The notes: generated by a model not told the origin, from the sequence alone. A stretch of DNA of 64,000 nt from Sulfitobacter sp. EhC04 (GCF_001650875.1 NZ_LXYI01000023.1:1-64000); one strand, 5' to 3'; positions 44,662 through 53,915 are shown, counted from the first letter of the stretch. A program made the numbers and translations.

Positions 44662-46451
44662 GCAGCGGTCTTCCGGCTGCGCGCCTCGGCGCGGGGCAGC
44701 GTGACAGTCGCACAGGTGCCTTCACCCGGACGTGCATCATACTGCAGCGTGCCGTGAAAATCCTGCACGATGGACTGGCTGATCGCCACGCCCAGCCCCA
44801 GCCCCTCGCCATCCTGCTTGCGGCTGAAAAACGGCTCCCCGATCTTGGTCAGCGCTTCGGCATCCAGGCCCACGCCATTGTCCTTTACAGTCACGATCAC
44901 CGCATCCGGGGTCACCCTGCGCGTGACCTCGACCTGCCCCGCCGCGCTGGTGATCACCGCATCCAGCGCATTCAGCAAGAGGTTCACCAAGACCTGCTCC
45001 AACCGCACCATGCCGCCCATCACCGGGGCCGCGTCGCCGGGGCAATCACAGGTCAGCTGCGCACCGATGTCCTCGGCGCGGTGGCGGACAAGCTCGATGG
45101 CGTTGTCGATCACCCGGTCCAAGTTGACCGGCGTCAGCGTGCCCGTATCCTTGCGGCTGAAGCTCTTGAGGTGCTTGATCGTCCGCAACATCCGCCGAAT
45201 ATGGCCGCGCGTGGTTTCGATCCGTTTTGCCGTCCCGCGATGGTCGCGCGTCCCGCCAATGGCGGCGGCGGCCAGCGTCGCCTCCATCGCGGCAAGCGGC
45301 TGGCTGATTTCATGGACGATGGCGGCGGACATCCGGCCAAGCGCCGCCATCTTCTCGGAATGGATCAACGCGTCCTGGGCGCGGTTCAGCTCCTTTTCCG
45401 CCGCAATGCGGGTTTCGATCTCGGCGGCCAGCTCGCGGGTCCGGCGCTCCACCTGTTGCTCCAGCAACCGGCTTTGCTGCAACCGCATGCCGATCATCCG
45501 CCGACGCTGCAAAAGCGTCTGCATCAGCAGCGCCGCCGCCAGCGTCGTCAGCCCAAGAATCGCCGCCGTCGCCAGCGCGGTCAGCCGTGCAGGGGCAACC
45601 GGGCTGGCCTGGATCACCTGCCAGTCTTCCTGTGCCATGGCCAGACGCCGCAGCAGCAGGGACCGCCCCGACAGATCCACAGGCTGCACATCGGTCAACG
45701 ACGACCGCTGCTCCGCCAAAAGGGCCTCTGCCGTGTCGAAATCGACCCCTTCGTAGCGCCGGGTCACCGCAACCCGTTCACGCGCCTGCGCCCCCAAACT
45801 GAACAGAGGGCGGTAAATCCAGTCGGGCTGACCCGACAGGAATATGATCCCGTCCGCATCGGCAATGGCCGTATCGACAGCGGCCAGCCGCCATGTCGCC
45901 TGCAATGGCATGAGGTCGATTTTCACAACCAGAACGGCAATGCCCCCTCCGCCCAGATCCAGACGCGACGACAGGAAATACCCCGGCCGCCCCGTCGTGA
46001 CGCCAATCGCATAGAACCGGCCAGTGCCCGCGGACATCGCATCCCGGAAATAGGGCCGGAAACTGTAATCGCTGCCCACGAATGTGTCCGGCGTGTTCCA
46101 GTTGCTGGCGGCGATGGCGATGCCGGACTGGTCCAGCAGGTACAGCTGGTCCGCCCCCGAAACGGCGGCAATTGTCTCAAGATATTGGTTCGCGGCCGCC
46201 ACCGCCCTTGCATCCTGCGGTGTCGTGACCGCCCGGCTGATCCGTATGTCCTGCTCTGCCACCTCCGGCAGATACCGAAACCGGTCGATCTCCGTTTCGA
46301 TGGACCGCCGCGTCAGGGTCAGCGACTGATCCAGCGTCTCGGCAAGTCGCAAAAGCTCCACCCGATAGGCCACCACACCGCCCAGCCCCGCCACCAGCAG
46401 CGCAAGGCACAGCATGAACGAGAAGGTGCGTATATGGCCGGTGCGGATCAT
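44658..46451 (-). CDS. DctB-like sensor histidine kinase
   Basis: 597 residues. TM1 is at about 9-29, a periplasmic double Cache/PDC domain at about 30-289 with DctB-type DTFVGSDYSFRPYFRDAMSAG and FYAIGVTTGRPGYFLSS, TM2 at about 290-312, a coiled coil, HisKA with His380 (AIVHEISQPLAAM), and HATPase (NLLLNALDAV, DNGVGL, GLGLGVAIS). The PDC sequence suggests an organic-acid ligand. It starts 5 bases after DUF1850 in one operon with the TAXI-TRAP importer, so it probably senses the transported compound. Confidence 0.92.
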   Translation of the reverse strand: MIRTGHIRTFSFMLCLALLVAGLGGVVAYRVELLRLAETLDQSLTLTRRSIETEIDRFRYLPEVAEQDIRISRAVTTPQDARAVAAANQYLETIAAVSGADQLYLLDQSGIAIAASNWNTPDTFVGSDYSFRPYFRDAMSAGTGRFYAIGVTTGRPGYFLSSRLDLGGGGIAVLVVKIDLMPLQATWRLAAVDTAIADADGIIFLSGQPDWIYRPLFSLGAQARERVAVTRRYEGVDFDTAEALLAEQRSSLTDVQPVDLSGRSLLLRRLAMAQEDWQVIQASPVAPARLTALATAAILGLTTLAAALLMQTLLQRRRMIGMRLQQSRLLEQQVERRTRELAAEIETRIAAEKELNRAQDALIHSEKMAALGRMSAAIVHEISQPLAAMEATLAAAAIGGTRDHRGTAKRIETTRGHIRRMLRTIKHLKSFSRKDTGTLTPVNLDRVIDNAIELVRHRAEDIGAQLTCDCPGDAAPVMGGMVRLEQVLVNLLLNALDAVITSAAGQVEVTRRVTPDAVIVTVKDNGVGLDAEALTKIGEPFFSRKQDGEGLGLGVAISQSIVQDFHGTLQYDARPGEGTCATVTLPRAEARSRKTAA

Positions 46452-46456
46452 GACGC

Positions 46457-46849
46457 TCAGTCTGGCACGGGATCGGTACGTTTTACAGCCTCCGTTTTAC
46501 ACGGCGCAACCATGATCGGCGCGCCGGGGTCAGCGCCGATCACCCGACAGCGCCCGTCCGCACAAAGCGTCCAGCCCTCCCCCGTCGCCCCGGAGGCCGC
46601 CAGCATCAGCGCCGGCACCTGCAAATCACCGGCAGAGACCCACCAACCATCCTGCAACACGGCATCCGACCCCGGCTCCATCCCCGCGCCTGAGCCCTTG
46701 AGACGCGATTGGTCCAGCCTCAGCACGTCACCATCGACGCGCCAGTCTTCCTGCCAGGTCACATGTTCGACCGAATGGGTCCAGTGCAGCGTAAAGGACC
46801 CCAGCGCCAGATGCAGCACCGCGGCCCCCACGCTCAGACAGGCCGTCAT
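46457..46849 (-). CDS. DUF1850 protein associated with TAXI-TRAP transporter
   Basis: 130 residues with an N-terminal hydrophobic stretch, then LHWTHSVEHVTWQEDWRV, typical of DUF1850, and further conserved Trp residues (DGWWVS, EGWTLC). DUF1850 genes are regularly found next to TAXI-TRAP transporters; function unknown. The start overlaps the TRAP fusion stop by four bases (ATGA). Confidence 0.85.
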   Translation of the reverse strand: MTACLSVGAAVLHLALGSFTLHWTHSVEHVTWQEDWRVDGDVLRLDQSRLKGSGAGMEPGSDAVLQDGWWVSAGDLQVPALMLAASGATGEGWTLCADGRCRVIGADPGAPIMVAPCKTEAVKRTDPVPD

Positions 46850-48918
46850 GCCAGCGCCTTGCGGCCCGACAAGACGACCACACCGACAAACACCGCCGCC
46901 AGGGCAAAGCCGATCTCATCCGTGATCGGCACCGCAGCGATCAGCGTGGCTGCCGCGACAATACCCAGGATGCGCAGCGGCCAGCCCAGCGGTCGGCCCA
47001 GCCATCCGATCACCGCAGCGCCCCACATCCCGATGCACACAACCGTCTTGAACACGATATAGGCAACCGCAGGCCAATAGCCGATCGTCTCGGCCAGCGG
47101 CCCGCCCGCCTGCAACATAAGCGCAGGCGTGTAGACCGCCATGAACGGAATGACAAAGCCTGCGGCGGCCACCTTGATCGCCTCGATGCTGATCTTCAGC
47201 CCGCTTTCCTTGGCGATGGGTGCCGCCGCAAAACAGGCCAGCGCAACGGGCGGCGTCAGATCCGCAAGGATACCGAAATAGAACACGAACATATGGCTGA
47301 CGATCAGCGGCACGCCCAGCTCAAGCAAGGCAGGCCCGGCAATCGACGAGGTGATGATGTAATTCGGGATTGTTGGTATCCCCATGCCCAGCAGGATGCA
47401 GGTGAACATCGTCAGGATCAGGCTCAGCAGCAGACTGCTCTGCCCGACCGCCACGATGAACTGACCAAAGGTATTGGCCGCCCCGGTCAGGGTCATGGTG
47501 CCGATGATGACACCGACCAACGCACAGGCAACACCAACCGGCAGCGCGGTCTTGGCCCCCTCGGCCAGAGAATCCCGACACAGGATCAAGGTTTCACGCC
47601 CGCCGCGTGACAGCGCGCACCACCCGATCAGCGCCGCCAATGCCGCAATCAGCACGTCGATGCCAAATTGCAGGAACCCGGCGGCAACCAACCCAAGACA
47701 CATCCAGAACACCGTGCGCATGGCCCCCGCCGGAAGGTTCAGCACCGCCGACCCGCCAAGGATCAACAGCACCGTCAGCCCCAACCCGATGGTCCCCGCA
47801 AACAGCGGCGTATAGCCGCCGAACAACAGGTAAACCAACACGCCCAGGGGCACGAGCAGCATCCAGTTTTCCTTGATCGCCTTGCGGGCAGAAGGCAGTT
47901 CATCCTTGCTCAACCCGCGCAACCCATGGCGCCCGGCCTCAAGATGCACCATCCAGAAGGCCGAAGCGAAATACAGCAGCGCCGGGATCAACGCAGCCTT
48001 CACCACTTCGACATAGGCCACGTCCAACGTCTCGGCCATGATGAAGGCAACCGCCCCCATCACCGGCGGCATGATCTGCCCGCCCATCGACGCGGTCGCC
48101 TCGACCCCCCCGGCAAAGGCGGGGCGGTAGCCGAATTTCTTCATCAGCGGGATCGTGAACTGGCCGGTCGTCACCACATTTGCAACGCCCGAGCCTGAAA
48201 TCGTGCCCATCAGCCCCGATGACACCACCGCCACCTTGGCCGCCCCGCCCTGCCGCTGACCAAACAGCCCCAGGGCCACATCGGTGAACAGACGGATCAT
48301 CCCTGCCCGTTCAAGGAATGACCCAAACAGGATGAACAGAAAGATATAGGTCGAGGACACATAGGTCGGAATGCCGTAAATCCCCTCGGTCCCATAGGCC
48401 ATGTGATCAATGACCTGAGAGAAATCGTAACCGCGATGGTTCAACGGCGAAGGCAGATATTCACCAAACAGGCAATAGGCCAGAAACAGACCCGCAATCA
48501 GCGGCAGCGCAAAGCCCATCATCGTCCAGGCGGCGGCAAAGACCACAACCAGCGCCACCACGCCCATCACGATGTCTTGGGTCAGGGGCCGTCCGGCCCG
48601 CAGGATCAGCGGCTGATACTGCCACCACTGGTACAGCGCGACCGCAACACCGGCGAGGGCAAAACCCCAGGCCAGCGCCTTCAGCGATACCGACATGCGG
48701 CGGCCATAGGCGATCAGGGGAAAGGCCAGCACCATCAGGAAACCGACGTGAACCGCGCGGGTGATCTGGCTGGACAGATCGACAAGATGTGCGGCGGTGA
48801 CAATCTGAAAAACCGAAAACACAACCGCGATCCAGAACAGCAAACGGCCAACGGGACCGGCACCAAAAGACACCTCGTGTCCCTCTTGCGGGTCGGGGGG
48901 CGAAACAGGATTGGACAT
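46846..48918 (-). CDS. TRAP transporter, fused 4TM/12TM membrane subunit (TAXI type)
   Basis: 690 residues, about 18 helices: small (DctQ-like) and large (DctM-like) subunits in one polypeptide, the normal form for TAXI-TRAP systems. Seen: FLFILFGSFLERAGM, SGLMGTISGSGVANVVTTGQFTIP and GMGIPTIPNYIITSSIAGPALLELG. Ion-driven uptake of an organic acid across the inner membrane. The start at 48918 (MSNPVSPP) follows AAGGAGTTACC. Confidence 0.93.
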   Translation of the reverse strand: MSNPVSPPDPQEGHEVSFGAGPVGRLLFWIAVVFSVFQIVTAAHLVDLSSQITRAVHVGFLMVLAFPLIAYGRRMSVSLKALAWGFALAGVAVALYQWWQYQPLILRAGRPLTQDIVMGVVALVVVFAAAWTMMGFALPLIAGLFLAYCLFGEYLPSPLNHRGYDFSQVIDHMAYGTEGIYGIPTYVSSTYIFLFILFGSFLERAGMIRLFTDVALGLFGQRQGGAAKVAVVSSGLMGTISGSGVANVVTTGQFTIPLMKKFGYRPAFAGGVEATASMGGQIMPPVMGAVAFIMAETLDVAYVEVVKAALIPALLYFASAFWMVHLEAGRHGLRGLSKDELPSARKAIKENWMLLVPLGVLVYLLFGGYTPLFAGTIGLGLTVLLILGGSAVLNLPAGAMRTVFWMCLGLVAAGFLQFGIDVLIAALAALIGWCALSRGGRETLILCRDSLAEGAKTALPVGVACALVGVIIGTMTLTGAANTFGQFIVAVGQSSLLLSLILTMFTCILLGMGIPTIPNYIITSSIAGPALLELGVPLIVSHMFVFYFGILADLTPPVALACFAAAPIAKESGLKISIEAIKVAAAGFVIPFMAVYTPALMLQAGGPLAETIGYWPAVAYIVFKTVVCIGMWGAAVIGWLGRPLGWPLRILGIVAAATLIAAVPITDEIGFALAAVFVGVVVLSGRKALA

Positions 48919-48996
48919 GGTAACTCCTTGGTCAAGGACATCGGACGGGGCGCGCCAATGCGACGCGTCCCGCCTCGTCATGGAAAACGGGAGTGC

Positions 48997-49953
48997 TTAC
49001 TTGAGGATGCCCATCTCGCGGTAATACCGCTCTGCACCGGGGTGCAGCGGTATCGGCATGCCCTCCAGCGCTTTCGCCATGTCGATCTGCGCCGCCGCCT
49101 GATGGGCCGCAACCAGGGTATCGAGGTTCTCGAACAACTGCTTGGTCATCTGATAGGCGATCTCTTCGCTGACGCCCTCGTGGCTGACCAGAAAGTTTGA
49201 TACGGCTACGGTCGGCACATCTGCCTCCTGGCCATCATATGTGCCTGCCGGGATCGTGGTCGCCACATAGGGCGCGCCCAGCTTTTCAGCCACATCGCCG
49301 GGGATCGCCACAACCGTGATCGGCACCGAAGACGCCAGATCGCGGATCGAGGCAACGCCAAGCCCCGCAGATTGCAACGTGCCATCCAACTGACGGTTCT
49401 TGATCAACTCGACCGATTCAGCAAAGGGCAGATATTCGATCTTGCCCAGATCCTCATAGGACATGTCCATCGCGCCAAAGATCGCCCGCGCGTTCAACTC
49501 GGTGCCCGATGCCGGGGCGCCCACCGACAGGCTCTTGCCCGCCAGATCGCTGAATTCGGTAATGCCGCTCTCGGTGCTGGCAACAATCTGGATGTAGTTC
49601 GGATAGATCGCCGCAATGCCCCGCAGCTTGTCCAGCTTCTGAACAAAGCCCGCATCCGCGTTGCCTTCCCAGGCCATCGCAACACTGTCACCCAGCGCAA
49701 AGCCCAGCTCGCCACGTCCGTCCTGCAACAGGTTCAGGTTCTCGACGCTGGCCTTGGTCGATTGCACCTGCGTGCGCACGCCGTCGATTTTCTCGCCATA
49801 GATATTGGCCAGACCCGCGCCCAGCGGATAATAGACGCCCGATGTGCCACCGGTCAGCACGTTGATGAACTCTTGCGCCTGGACGGCAAACGGGGCCGCT
49901 GCCAATGACGTCGCCAGTGCACAGCCGCGCATGGCGGATTTGAAATTGATCAT
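48997..49953 (-). CDS. TAXI-family TRAP solute-binding protein
   Basis: 318 residues with a signal peptide ending near AVQAQ, then the TAXI hallmark INVLTGGTSGVYYPLGAGLANIYGE and SVGAPASGTELNARAIFGAM. It binds the substrate in the periplasm for the fused TRAP protein. The start at 49953 (MINFKSAM) follows GGGAGGAAAACC; a much longer frame upstream is non-coding. First gene of the five-gene importer/two-component operon. Confidence 0.93.
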   Translation of the reverse strand: MINFKSAMRGCALATSLAAAPFAVQAQEFINVLTGGTSGVYYPLGAGLANIYGEKIDGVRTQVQSTKASVENLNLLQDGRGELGFALGDSVAMAWEGNADAGFVQKLDKLRGIAAIYPNYIQIVASTESGITEFSDLAGKSLSVGAPASGTELNARAIFGAMDMSYEDLGKIEYLPFAESVELIKNRQLDGTLQSAGLGVASIRDLASSVPITVVAIPGDVAEKLGAPYVATTIPAGTYDGQEADVPTVAVSNFLVSHEGVSEEIAYQMTKQLFENLDTLVAAHQAAAQIDMAKALEGMPIPLHPGAERYYREMGILK

Positions 49954-50461
49954 GGTTTTCCTCCCAGAAATGATCGAAGGCCCTTGGGCCCGACGCTGGC
50001 CACAGTGGGTTGCGCGGCAGCTGAGAGACAAGAAAATGCCAACAGACCCCCCGATAATACCTGGCAAGAAATGACCCCCCACTTGGCCGGAAATGGCCAC
50101 GACCCACGCCCGGTGGCTTTTCCCGGCCCTGTTCCGCTCCCGGCCAACCTCGGACCCAAAAGCCACAATCCGTAGGGTTCTGAAATTTCCGCAGTGACCG
50201 GGCCGGGCAGCCGGGATAAATATTCTCTGTCGCTGCACAAATCCGGCTGAAACACTGGCGGATTTTTTACGGCGCTATTTCCCAAGAATTCTAGGCCAAA
50301 CCGCCGCGCCCTGTCCGGCCTGTCTATGTCCGATAAGACTGGCTTGTCAGATGTAGAATGGGTCCGCGCCCAACAGCGCTCCACCTTGAGCTAAAACGGC
50401 CAAGACCTACCCCCTTCAAACCAAAACATATATAAGATATTGTTTTTGCTGTACTTTTTTG
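49954..50461. other. Intergenic region upstream of TAXI operon, downstream of parB
   Basis: About 510 bases without a gene. It should contain the TAXI operon promoter. AAATCCG (50239-50245) and CGGATTT (50259-50265) form a 7-bp inverted repeat of unknown role. The part nearest parB (about 50400-50460) is AT-rich, leading into the palindrome at 50462. Confidence 0.5.
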
Positions 50462-50483
50462 AGGGTAACCCATGGGTTACCCT
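50462..50483. repeat. Perfect 22-bp palindrome directly after parB, candidate parS
   Basis: Half-site AGGGTAACCCA followed by its exact complement. It sits one base from the parB stop and is flanked by AT-rich DNA. On the parB strand the hairpin is followed by an A-rich, not U-rich, run, so it is not an intrinsic terminator. Long perfect palindromes beside parAB are typical ParB-binding centromeres; only one copy is visible in the window. Confidence 0.55.
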
Positions 50484-50484
50484 A

Positions 50485-51552
50485 CTAGAGCGACTTTATT
50501 CCCGGACCGGCGCGCAGTTCATCCTCGAATGCCTTGATCGCCCGCTCCAGCAATGGTTTGGGAAGGGCTGCAAAATCATCCTTACTGACAATCCGACACT
50601 CGCCGCGCCGCGCGGTGACCTTGAGGCTGCCAACGTGGAATTCAAACTTCTCCCGCGGCTCCAGCTTTTTCTTTTGGATCTGCGGCACGGCCTTGGCCGC
50701 ATCGACAAAGGCCGACAGCACCTTGTTTTGCTCGTCTGCTGTTTGGCACAGAAGCAACTGTTCCCTCAATGCCGCGGCGGCCTCTTGCGACTTGAAAGCC
50801 CGCGAGACATCCACACCAAGATTGCGCGAGATCGCCTTTGGAAAGGGCAGCGCATCGCCAACCTGCGACAGCAGGAAAACAAAGCTGCGGATGTAGGACT
50901 TTTTCATCTTGTGCAGCGACCCGTACAGCCGCGCCACCAGCGCATCCGGGTCCGGCTCCCCTACCCCGTCGTCGTGTGCGGCGGTGATGACAACCTGCGC
51001 CATTTCGGCAAAGGTCAGATCCTCGCGCACCACGTTTTCCTCGACCATGTCGATATAGCGCGCAAGCCGTCCATCTTCGCCCTGCTCAACCCGCGCGGTG
51101 ATGGTGCCAAACCGGTCATCGCCCGTTTCTGCCAAAAGCTGCGAAAGTGCTGTGAACCGGCGCCAGCCTTTCTTGAGCTGGAAGCTGCCGTCCGGCCCGC
51201 GATAAACCTCGATCGGTTCCTTCTGGCCCCGCTCGCGGATCGACGCCTTGAGCTCTTCCATCTCGTCCGAGACCGCGACCGCATCCAGATCCATCCGGTC
51301 GCGCGGCAGGTCATCTGTTGAGATTTCCGACAGCTCCAGCACGATCAGCACCCGCCCCTCGTCCTGTGCGGCGCGAAAGGCTTCGGCGTCCTTGGCGTTC
51401 TGGCGGCGTTTCTCGACCTTGGCGTCAGTGGCGTCTGTCAGGCTTTCCGCCGCCTCGCGCACCGCCGCCCCCATCGGGCCAACCGACCGTTCCCGGCGTG
51501 CGGGGGTGTCGACATCCAACGGGGCAAAACCGAACTTGTTGCTCTTGGCCAT
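50485..51552 (-). CDS. parB: Plasmid partitioning protein ParB
   Basis: 355 residues. The ParB N-terminal CTPase/ParB-box region is at about 60-180: SIRERGQKEPIEVYRGPDG, GWRRFTALSQLL (in place of the usual GERR) and EENVVREDLTFAEMA. A helix-turn-helix region follows to about 250 and a C-terminal dimerisation part. It binds parS and works with ParA in replicon segregation. One base separates it from parA; a 22-bp palindrome lies just after its stop. Confidence 0.9.
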   Translation of the reverse strand: MAKSNKFGFAPLDVDTPARRERSVGPMGAAVREAAESLTDATDAKVEKRRQNAKDAEAFRAAQDEGRVLIVLELSEISTDDLPRDRMDLDAVAVSDEMEELKASIRERGQKEPIEVYRGPDGSFQLKKGWRRFTALSQLLAETGDDRFGTITARVEQGEDGRLARYIDMVEENVVREDLTFAEMAQVVITAAHDDGVGEPDPDALVARLYGSLHKMKKSYIRSFVFLLSQVGDALPFPKAISRNLGVDVSRAFKSQEAAAALREQLLLCQTADEQNKVLSAFVDAAKAVPQIQKKKLEPREKFEFHVGSLKVTARRGECRIVSKDDFAALPKPLLERAIKAFEDELRAGPGIKSL

Positions 51553-51553
51553 C

Positions 51554-52858
51554 TTACATCACTCCTGTTTCTATGGCGTGTTCCCATGCGGTCAGCATGG
51601 TCGCCTTGAATTCCTCATAGGACCTGTCGAAACTCTGCCGCGCGCGTTTCCATGTTTCGCGGGTCATCTGGCGATAGTCCTGTTCATAGACCGACATCTG
51701 GAACCGCCCCGATTGCTCGACCGCGCGGGTCATCTCGATCGGGTTCAGGCAGACATCTGCGCCGAACACATTACGAAAGGCATCCATCATCGCACTGTGC
51801 AGCGGGTTGTTTGTCTCAAAACGGGTCATCAGAATACGAATGTCCATAAACCGTTTAGGAAGCGTTATGCCTGCGTCCGCCGCCAGCTTGCCAAAGCCGT
51901 CGGAGATATCTTCCATCGCGTCGCCCAACTGGCCCAGATAGCTCGTGGTCGAGTCGTATTCCCAATAGCCAGGGCCGGAAGGGATATAAAGAATATCAGC
52001 CGCAAACGCCGCGTTCAGAGACTGATAGCCGATGGCGGGCGGGCAGTCGAAAATGATGACGTCATATTGGTCGTCCGGCAGTTCATCCAGATACCGGGCG
52101 ACGCAACCGAAGAATGACCACGCCTTGTGCAACGCGCGGTATTGCGCGCTGGCAAATTCGACAAAGGCGGCGTTGGCGCAGCTTGGGATGATGTCGATGG
52201 TGGGCCAGCAGGTGGGTTGGATAAAGTCCTGCGTCCGCTGTGCGCCGATGCTTTGCACATCTTCAGGCAATTCATCCGCAGCGGGGTAGGGGCATTCCTC
52301 GGGCAGATCATAGCTGTTCATGATCCGGTCCGCCTCGCGGCACAGATCGCGACACATGATGCCCCAGACGGTGTTGCCTTCCTTGACCTCGACCAGCCCC
52401 ATGGAATGGGTCAGTGTGGCCTGCGGATCGAAATCAATGCACAGCACGCGATAGCCGTCGAGGGCCGCAGCGTTTGCCAGATGTTGTGCCACAACAGTCT
52501 TGCCAACGCCGCCCTTGAAGTTCGACACAGCAACGCGCAAAGCGCGGCCGTCGGGGCGACGGGGCAGCAATGTCTTTCCGCGAAAGCGCAGACGGCGGCG
52601 CAGCTCGTTGATCTCTTTCAGCGAGAACCAGCGCTGGCGCCCATCATCCTGGGTTTCGCCCTGCGGCAGGGTTGGATCTTCGGCCAGTTTCTTGCGCAGG
52701 GTATCTGGCGGGATATCGAACATGAACTGGCTGATCTCCCAGATGGAGAAAGGTCGAAGCGCCTTGACCACACCGGGGTCAAAGGTCGCTCGGCGCACAG
52801 AGGCCTGCTGTGCAAGGCTGCGCGCGTTCATGTCCTGTAGGTCTGAATGATCTCTCAT
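51554..52858 (-). CDS. parA: Plasmid partitioning ATPase ParA
   Basis: About 434 residues. The N-terminal DNA-binding region (SIWEISQFMFDIPPDTLRKK, about 38-57) and a MerR-like segment RQRWFSLKEINELRRRLR precede a deviant Walker A, FKGGVGKTVVAQHL (KGGVGKT at 115-121), then CIDFDPQATLTHSMG and DVIIFDCPPAIGYQSLNA. This is the type Ib-like ParA/RepA class of large plasmids, which also autoregulates. The ATG at 52858 was chosen; a TTG at 52879 with GAGG upstream is an alternative. Confidence 0.92.
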   Translation of the reverse strand: MRDHSDLQDMNARSLAQQASVRRATFDPGVVKALRPFSIWEISQFMFDIPPDTLRKKLAEDPTLPQGETQDDGRQRWFSLKEINELRRRLRFRGKTLLPRRPDGRALRVAVSNFKGGVGKTVVAQHLANAAALDGYRVLCIDFDPQATLTHSMGLVEVKEGNTVWGIMCRDLCREADRIMNSYDLPEECPYPAADELPEDVQSIGAQRTQDFIQPTCWPTIDIIPSCANAAFVEFASAQYRALHKAWSFFGCVARYLDELPDDQYDVIIFDCPPAIGYQSLNAAFAADILYIPSGPGYWEYDSTTSYLGQLGDAMEDISDGFGKLAADAGITLPKRFMDIRILMTRFETNNPLHSAMMDAFRNVFGADVCLNPIEMTRAVEQSGRFQMSVYEQDYRQMTRETWKRARQSFDRSYEEFKATMLTAWEHAIETGVM

Positions 52859-52929
52859 GGTACTGCTCTTGCTATTCAACTATATTGCCTCAATAACGGG
52901 ATATGGCAAAATTGGCAAAAACAAACTTT

Positions 52930-52954
52930 CCGGTTTTTGATCCTGTAAAACCGG
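52930..52954. promoter_or_regulatory. Inverted repeat upstream of parAB, candidate ParA operator
   Basis: CCGGTTTT, nine bases, AAAACCGG: perfect 8-bp arms 72 bases before the chosen parA start. ParA proteins with an N-terminal HTH repress their own promoter at such sites; the assignment is inference. Confidence 0.45.
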
Positions 52955-52992
52955 CGCGCCTTCAGGATCACAGGAAAATGAATCTATATTTA

Positions 52993-53064
52993 GTGACACA
53001 TTCAGAGCCGACATGGGGGATTTGGTGACACGAACCCAAGTTTAAGGTGACACACAGGCGTCAC
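52993..53064. repeat. GTGACAC iterons, helically phased
   Basis: GTGACAC at 52993-52999, 53025-53031 and 53047-53053, spaced 32 and 22 bases, close to three and two helical turns, then GTCAC in opposite orientation at 53060-53064. Location directly before the replicase start supports binding by the replication initiator. Confidence 0.6.
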
Positions 53065-53099
53065 CCTATACCAAGTATACCGGATTCTTTTATTCTGTT

Positions 53100-53117
53100 T
53101 GTAATTCGTGTAATTCG
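53100..53117. repeat. Tandem TGTAATTCG repeat upstream of replicase
   Basis: TGTAATTCG occurs twice head to tail with no spacer, about 100 bases before the replicase ATG. It may be part of the origin or an operator for the replicase gene. Confidence 0.6.
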
Positions 53118-53216
53118 ACGGGCGTTGACAGAAAACGGGATTTTATGCACTTATCATCCTCAATGAGAATCGGCCCGCAGATGGCCGCCGTTAAGAGGTG
53201 AGACAGTGAGAACAAC

Positions 53217-53915
53217 ATGGAACCAAAGCGACTGACAGGACCCGGAGCAGGGTCCATGAAATATGACGTGCTGACCGCGCTGAGTGTTCTTGGCCTGCAT
53301 GGATCCCCGGCCCGACAGATTTCAATGATGCGTCTCTGTGCCCTGATTACGGCGCGGTACAATTGGAAACTTGATCACTTCTGTGTCGGCCAACCAGAGA
53401 TGGCGCGGATGTGGCATGTGACCGAACGCACCGTGAAACGCGAGATAAAACGCTGGGTCGATGACCGGCTGCTGATCTGCGTGCGCAAGGGTGTGCGGGG
53501 CAGGGTAGGGGCCTATCGGTTGAACTTGCTGAGGGTCTACGAAGTGTCACGTGATGTCTGGATGGCGGTTGGCACGGATTATGCGGAGCGGATGGAGGGC
53601 CTGCAGCCCGCGTCGCCGTCTTCGGTGGTGCAGGTCGACTTTGCCAAACCGGCCCAGGACGACACGCCGACGGTGGATGATGGCACCTCATGGTACGCGG
53701 TCTCGCAACGGCTTAAGACGCTTTACCCTGGAAAGCACCGGAACTGGTTTGCGCCCCTGCGCTTTGTCTCTGACAAGGACGGGCGTTACACTCTGGCGGC
53801 GCGCAGCGGCTTTGTTGTGCGCTATTTAGAGACGCATTTCAGCACTGTCATGGCGGAGGCCGTAGAGGCTGAAGTGGGCCTTGGCCGCCGCATTGTCTTT
53901 GTTGTGGATGACTGA
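53217..53915 (+). CDS. DnaA-like plasmid replicase
   Basis: 232 residues. The N-terminal half carries a winged-helix look (MWHVTERTVKREIKRWVDDRLLICVRKGVRG, about 60-95). The C-terminal 85 residues resemble the N-terminal domain of DnaA: WYAVSQRLKTLYPG, NWFAPLRFVSDKDGRYTL, GFVVRYLETHFSTVMAEAV. Rhodobacterales plasmids of the DnaA-like type use a small protein of this kind beside parAB. It would recognise the iterons just upstream and recruit the host replisome. The start at 53217 is used; Met at 53256 is possible. Confidence 0.8.
   Translation: MEPKRLTGPGAGSMKYDVLTALSVLGLHGSPARQISMMRLCALITARYNWKLDHFCVGQPEMARMWHVTERTVKREIKRWVDDRLLICVRKGVRGRVGAYRLNLLRVYEVSRDVWMAVGTDYAERMEGLQPASPSSVVQVDFAKPAQDDTPTVDDGTSWYAVSQRLKTLYPGKHRNWFAPLRFVSDKDGRYTLAARSGFVVRYLETHFSTVMAEAVEAEVGLGRRIVFVVDD

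Larger units (their letters stand above)
52859..53216. other. Iteron-like region between parA and rep, candidate replication origin
   Basis: 358 bases between divergent parA and the replicase, rich in short repeats. TGGCAAAA occurs twice at 52904 and 52913. CCGGTTTT/AAAACCGG (52930-52954) is an 8-bp inverted repeat close to the parA start. GTGACAC occurs at 52993, 53025 and 53047 with an inverted GTCAC at 53060. TGTAATTCG is tandemly duplicated at 53100-53117. AT-rich stretches separate them. The layout fits an origin with Rep- and Par-binding sites, not tested. Confidence 0.55.

Noticed and set aside
44223..46925. A 900-codon open frame on the plus strand opposite the DctD/DctB-like genes
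   Set aside because: It runs antisense to two genes with full family motifs, has Arg/Pro/Ala-rich unstructured sequence and no domain; high G+C opens such frames by chance.
50239..50265. AAATCCG/CGGATTT hairpin followed by T-run as a plus-strand terminator
   Set aside because: No plus-strand gene ends there; the stem is short and AT-rich, so it is left as an unexplained inverted repeat.
52993..53117. Short repeats considered as a CRISPR array
   Set aside because: Units are 7-9 bases with unequal spacing and no cas gene nearby; they fit iterons.
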